Origin: an uncultured Corynebacterium sp.
GTDB lineage: Bacteria > Actinomycetota > Actinomycetes > Mycobacteriales > Mycobacteriaceae
Assembly: GCF_946221105.1 (NCBI RefSeq)
Contig: NZ_CAMICL010000032.1
Location: 1 to 25,351 of the forward strand
Direction of reading: 5' to 3'
Length of the DNA stretch: 25,351 bases
Under the pieces are notes generated by a model. It searched no databases and was not told the origin of the DNA. It saw only the letters and a list, made by a program, of their open reading frames with translations. The translations under genes and the position numbers were made by a program. Numbering within the stretch: the stretch's first letter is position 1; each line of letters starts with the position of its first letter. Positions 25,144 through 25,351 of this stretch are shown piece by piece.

Positions 25144-25351
25144 TCAGAAACCTCCTCAAGACAGAAGTGCCGAGATGCCCTCGGAGAGGATCTCACGTGG
25201 GCTCGTATTGCCTGCCGCTTCACAGATCGCAACTTATGGAACATGATTTTCGAGGTGACCCGATCTAACAACGCTGTGCGAGAACATCCACATGCGACCT
25301 AATGCCAGCCATGCATCGAGAGTGAACAGAAATCGTTTGAAAGCCAGCCGA
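25144..25351. other. Upstream region of the small membrane protein, no gene seen
   Basis: About 200 bases, clearly richer in A+T than the rest of the window. On the minus strand they hold the leader of the gene at 24871-25143, including a CCGAG-N5-CTCGG hairpin (25170-25184) and the GAGGAGG ribosome binding site. No -35/-10 pair stands out. The short open frames here have neither codon bias nor ribosome binding sites to support them. Confidence 0.5.

Overview
The window is a compact, GC-rich chromosomal segment of an actinobacterium, almost certainly a Corynebacterium. The evidence is the gene content and order (perM-purN-purH, two M23 peptidases, pcrA, AroQ-delta chorismate mutase, pgi, cysQ-thyA-folA-mycoredoxin, nei2 and lhr), the MhuD-type haem oxygenase, and many start codons without a ribosome binding site, each with a -10 box 7 nt upstream. 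I saw no rRNA, tRNA, insertion sequence, prophage or CRISPR array. Species cannot be named from the sequence alone.

Region 1 (1-3681, minus strand) runs perM -> purN -> purH -> the start of a secreted protein cut by the window edge. It couples late purine biosynthesis to an envelope/division membrane protein. Region 2 (3682-5743) is a divergent control region followed by two tandem M23 metallopeptidases. The first has a palindromic GTTAC-A-GTAAC site lying over its promoter, and a strong terminator separates the two genes.

Region 3 (5748-12662) holds pcrA/uvrD1 (minus), chorismate mutase (plus), an MhuD-like haem-degrading monooxygenase (minus), then pgi, a GCS2-family ligase translationally linked to pgi, and a DedA membrane protein (all plus). 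Region 4 (12601-20018) is rich in DNA-repair genes: nei2 (its 3' end overlaps dedA tail to tail), a tiny protein with an L7/L12-like tail, a DUF222/HNH protein and the giant helicase lhr. In mycobacteria, as I recall, lhr and nei2 are neighbours, so the small gene and the HNH gene look like an insertion between them.

Region 5 (20049-22378) is a tightly coupled plus-strand operon cysQ-thyA-folA-mycoredoxin (PAP recycling, thymidylate/folate, thiol redox). Region 6 (22391-25351) has a phytoene-dehydrogenase-like FAD oxidoreductase and a DoxX-like membrane protein read from back-to-back promoters, then a small two-helix membrane protein. The last ~200 bases show no gene.

The most informative regularity is regulatory. 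At nine genes a TANNNT-like hexamer ends exactly 7 nt before the chosen start codon, with no Shine-Dalgarno sequence (a tenth has 8 nt). This implies leaderless mRNAs. Two divergent pairs (lhr/cysQ and FAD oxidoreductase/DoxX) pack two such promoters into 28-30 bp.
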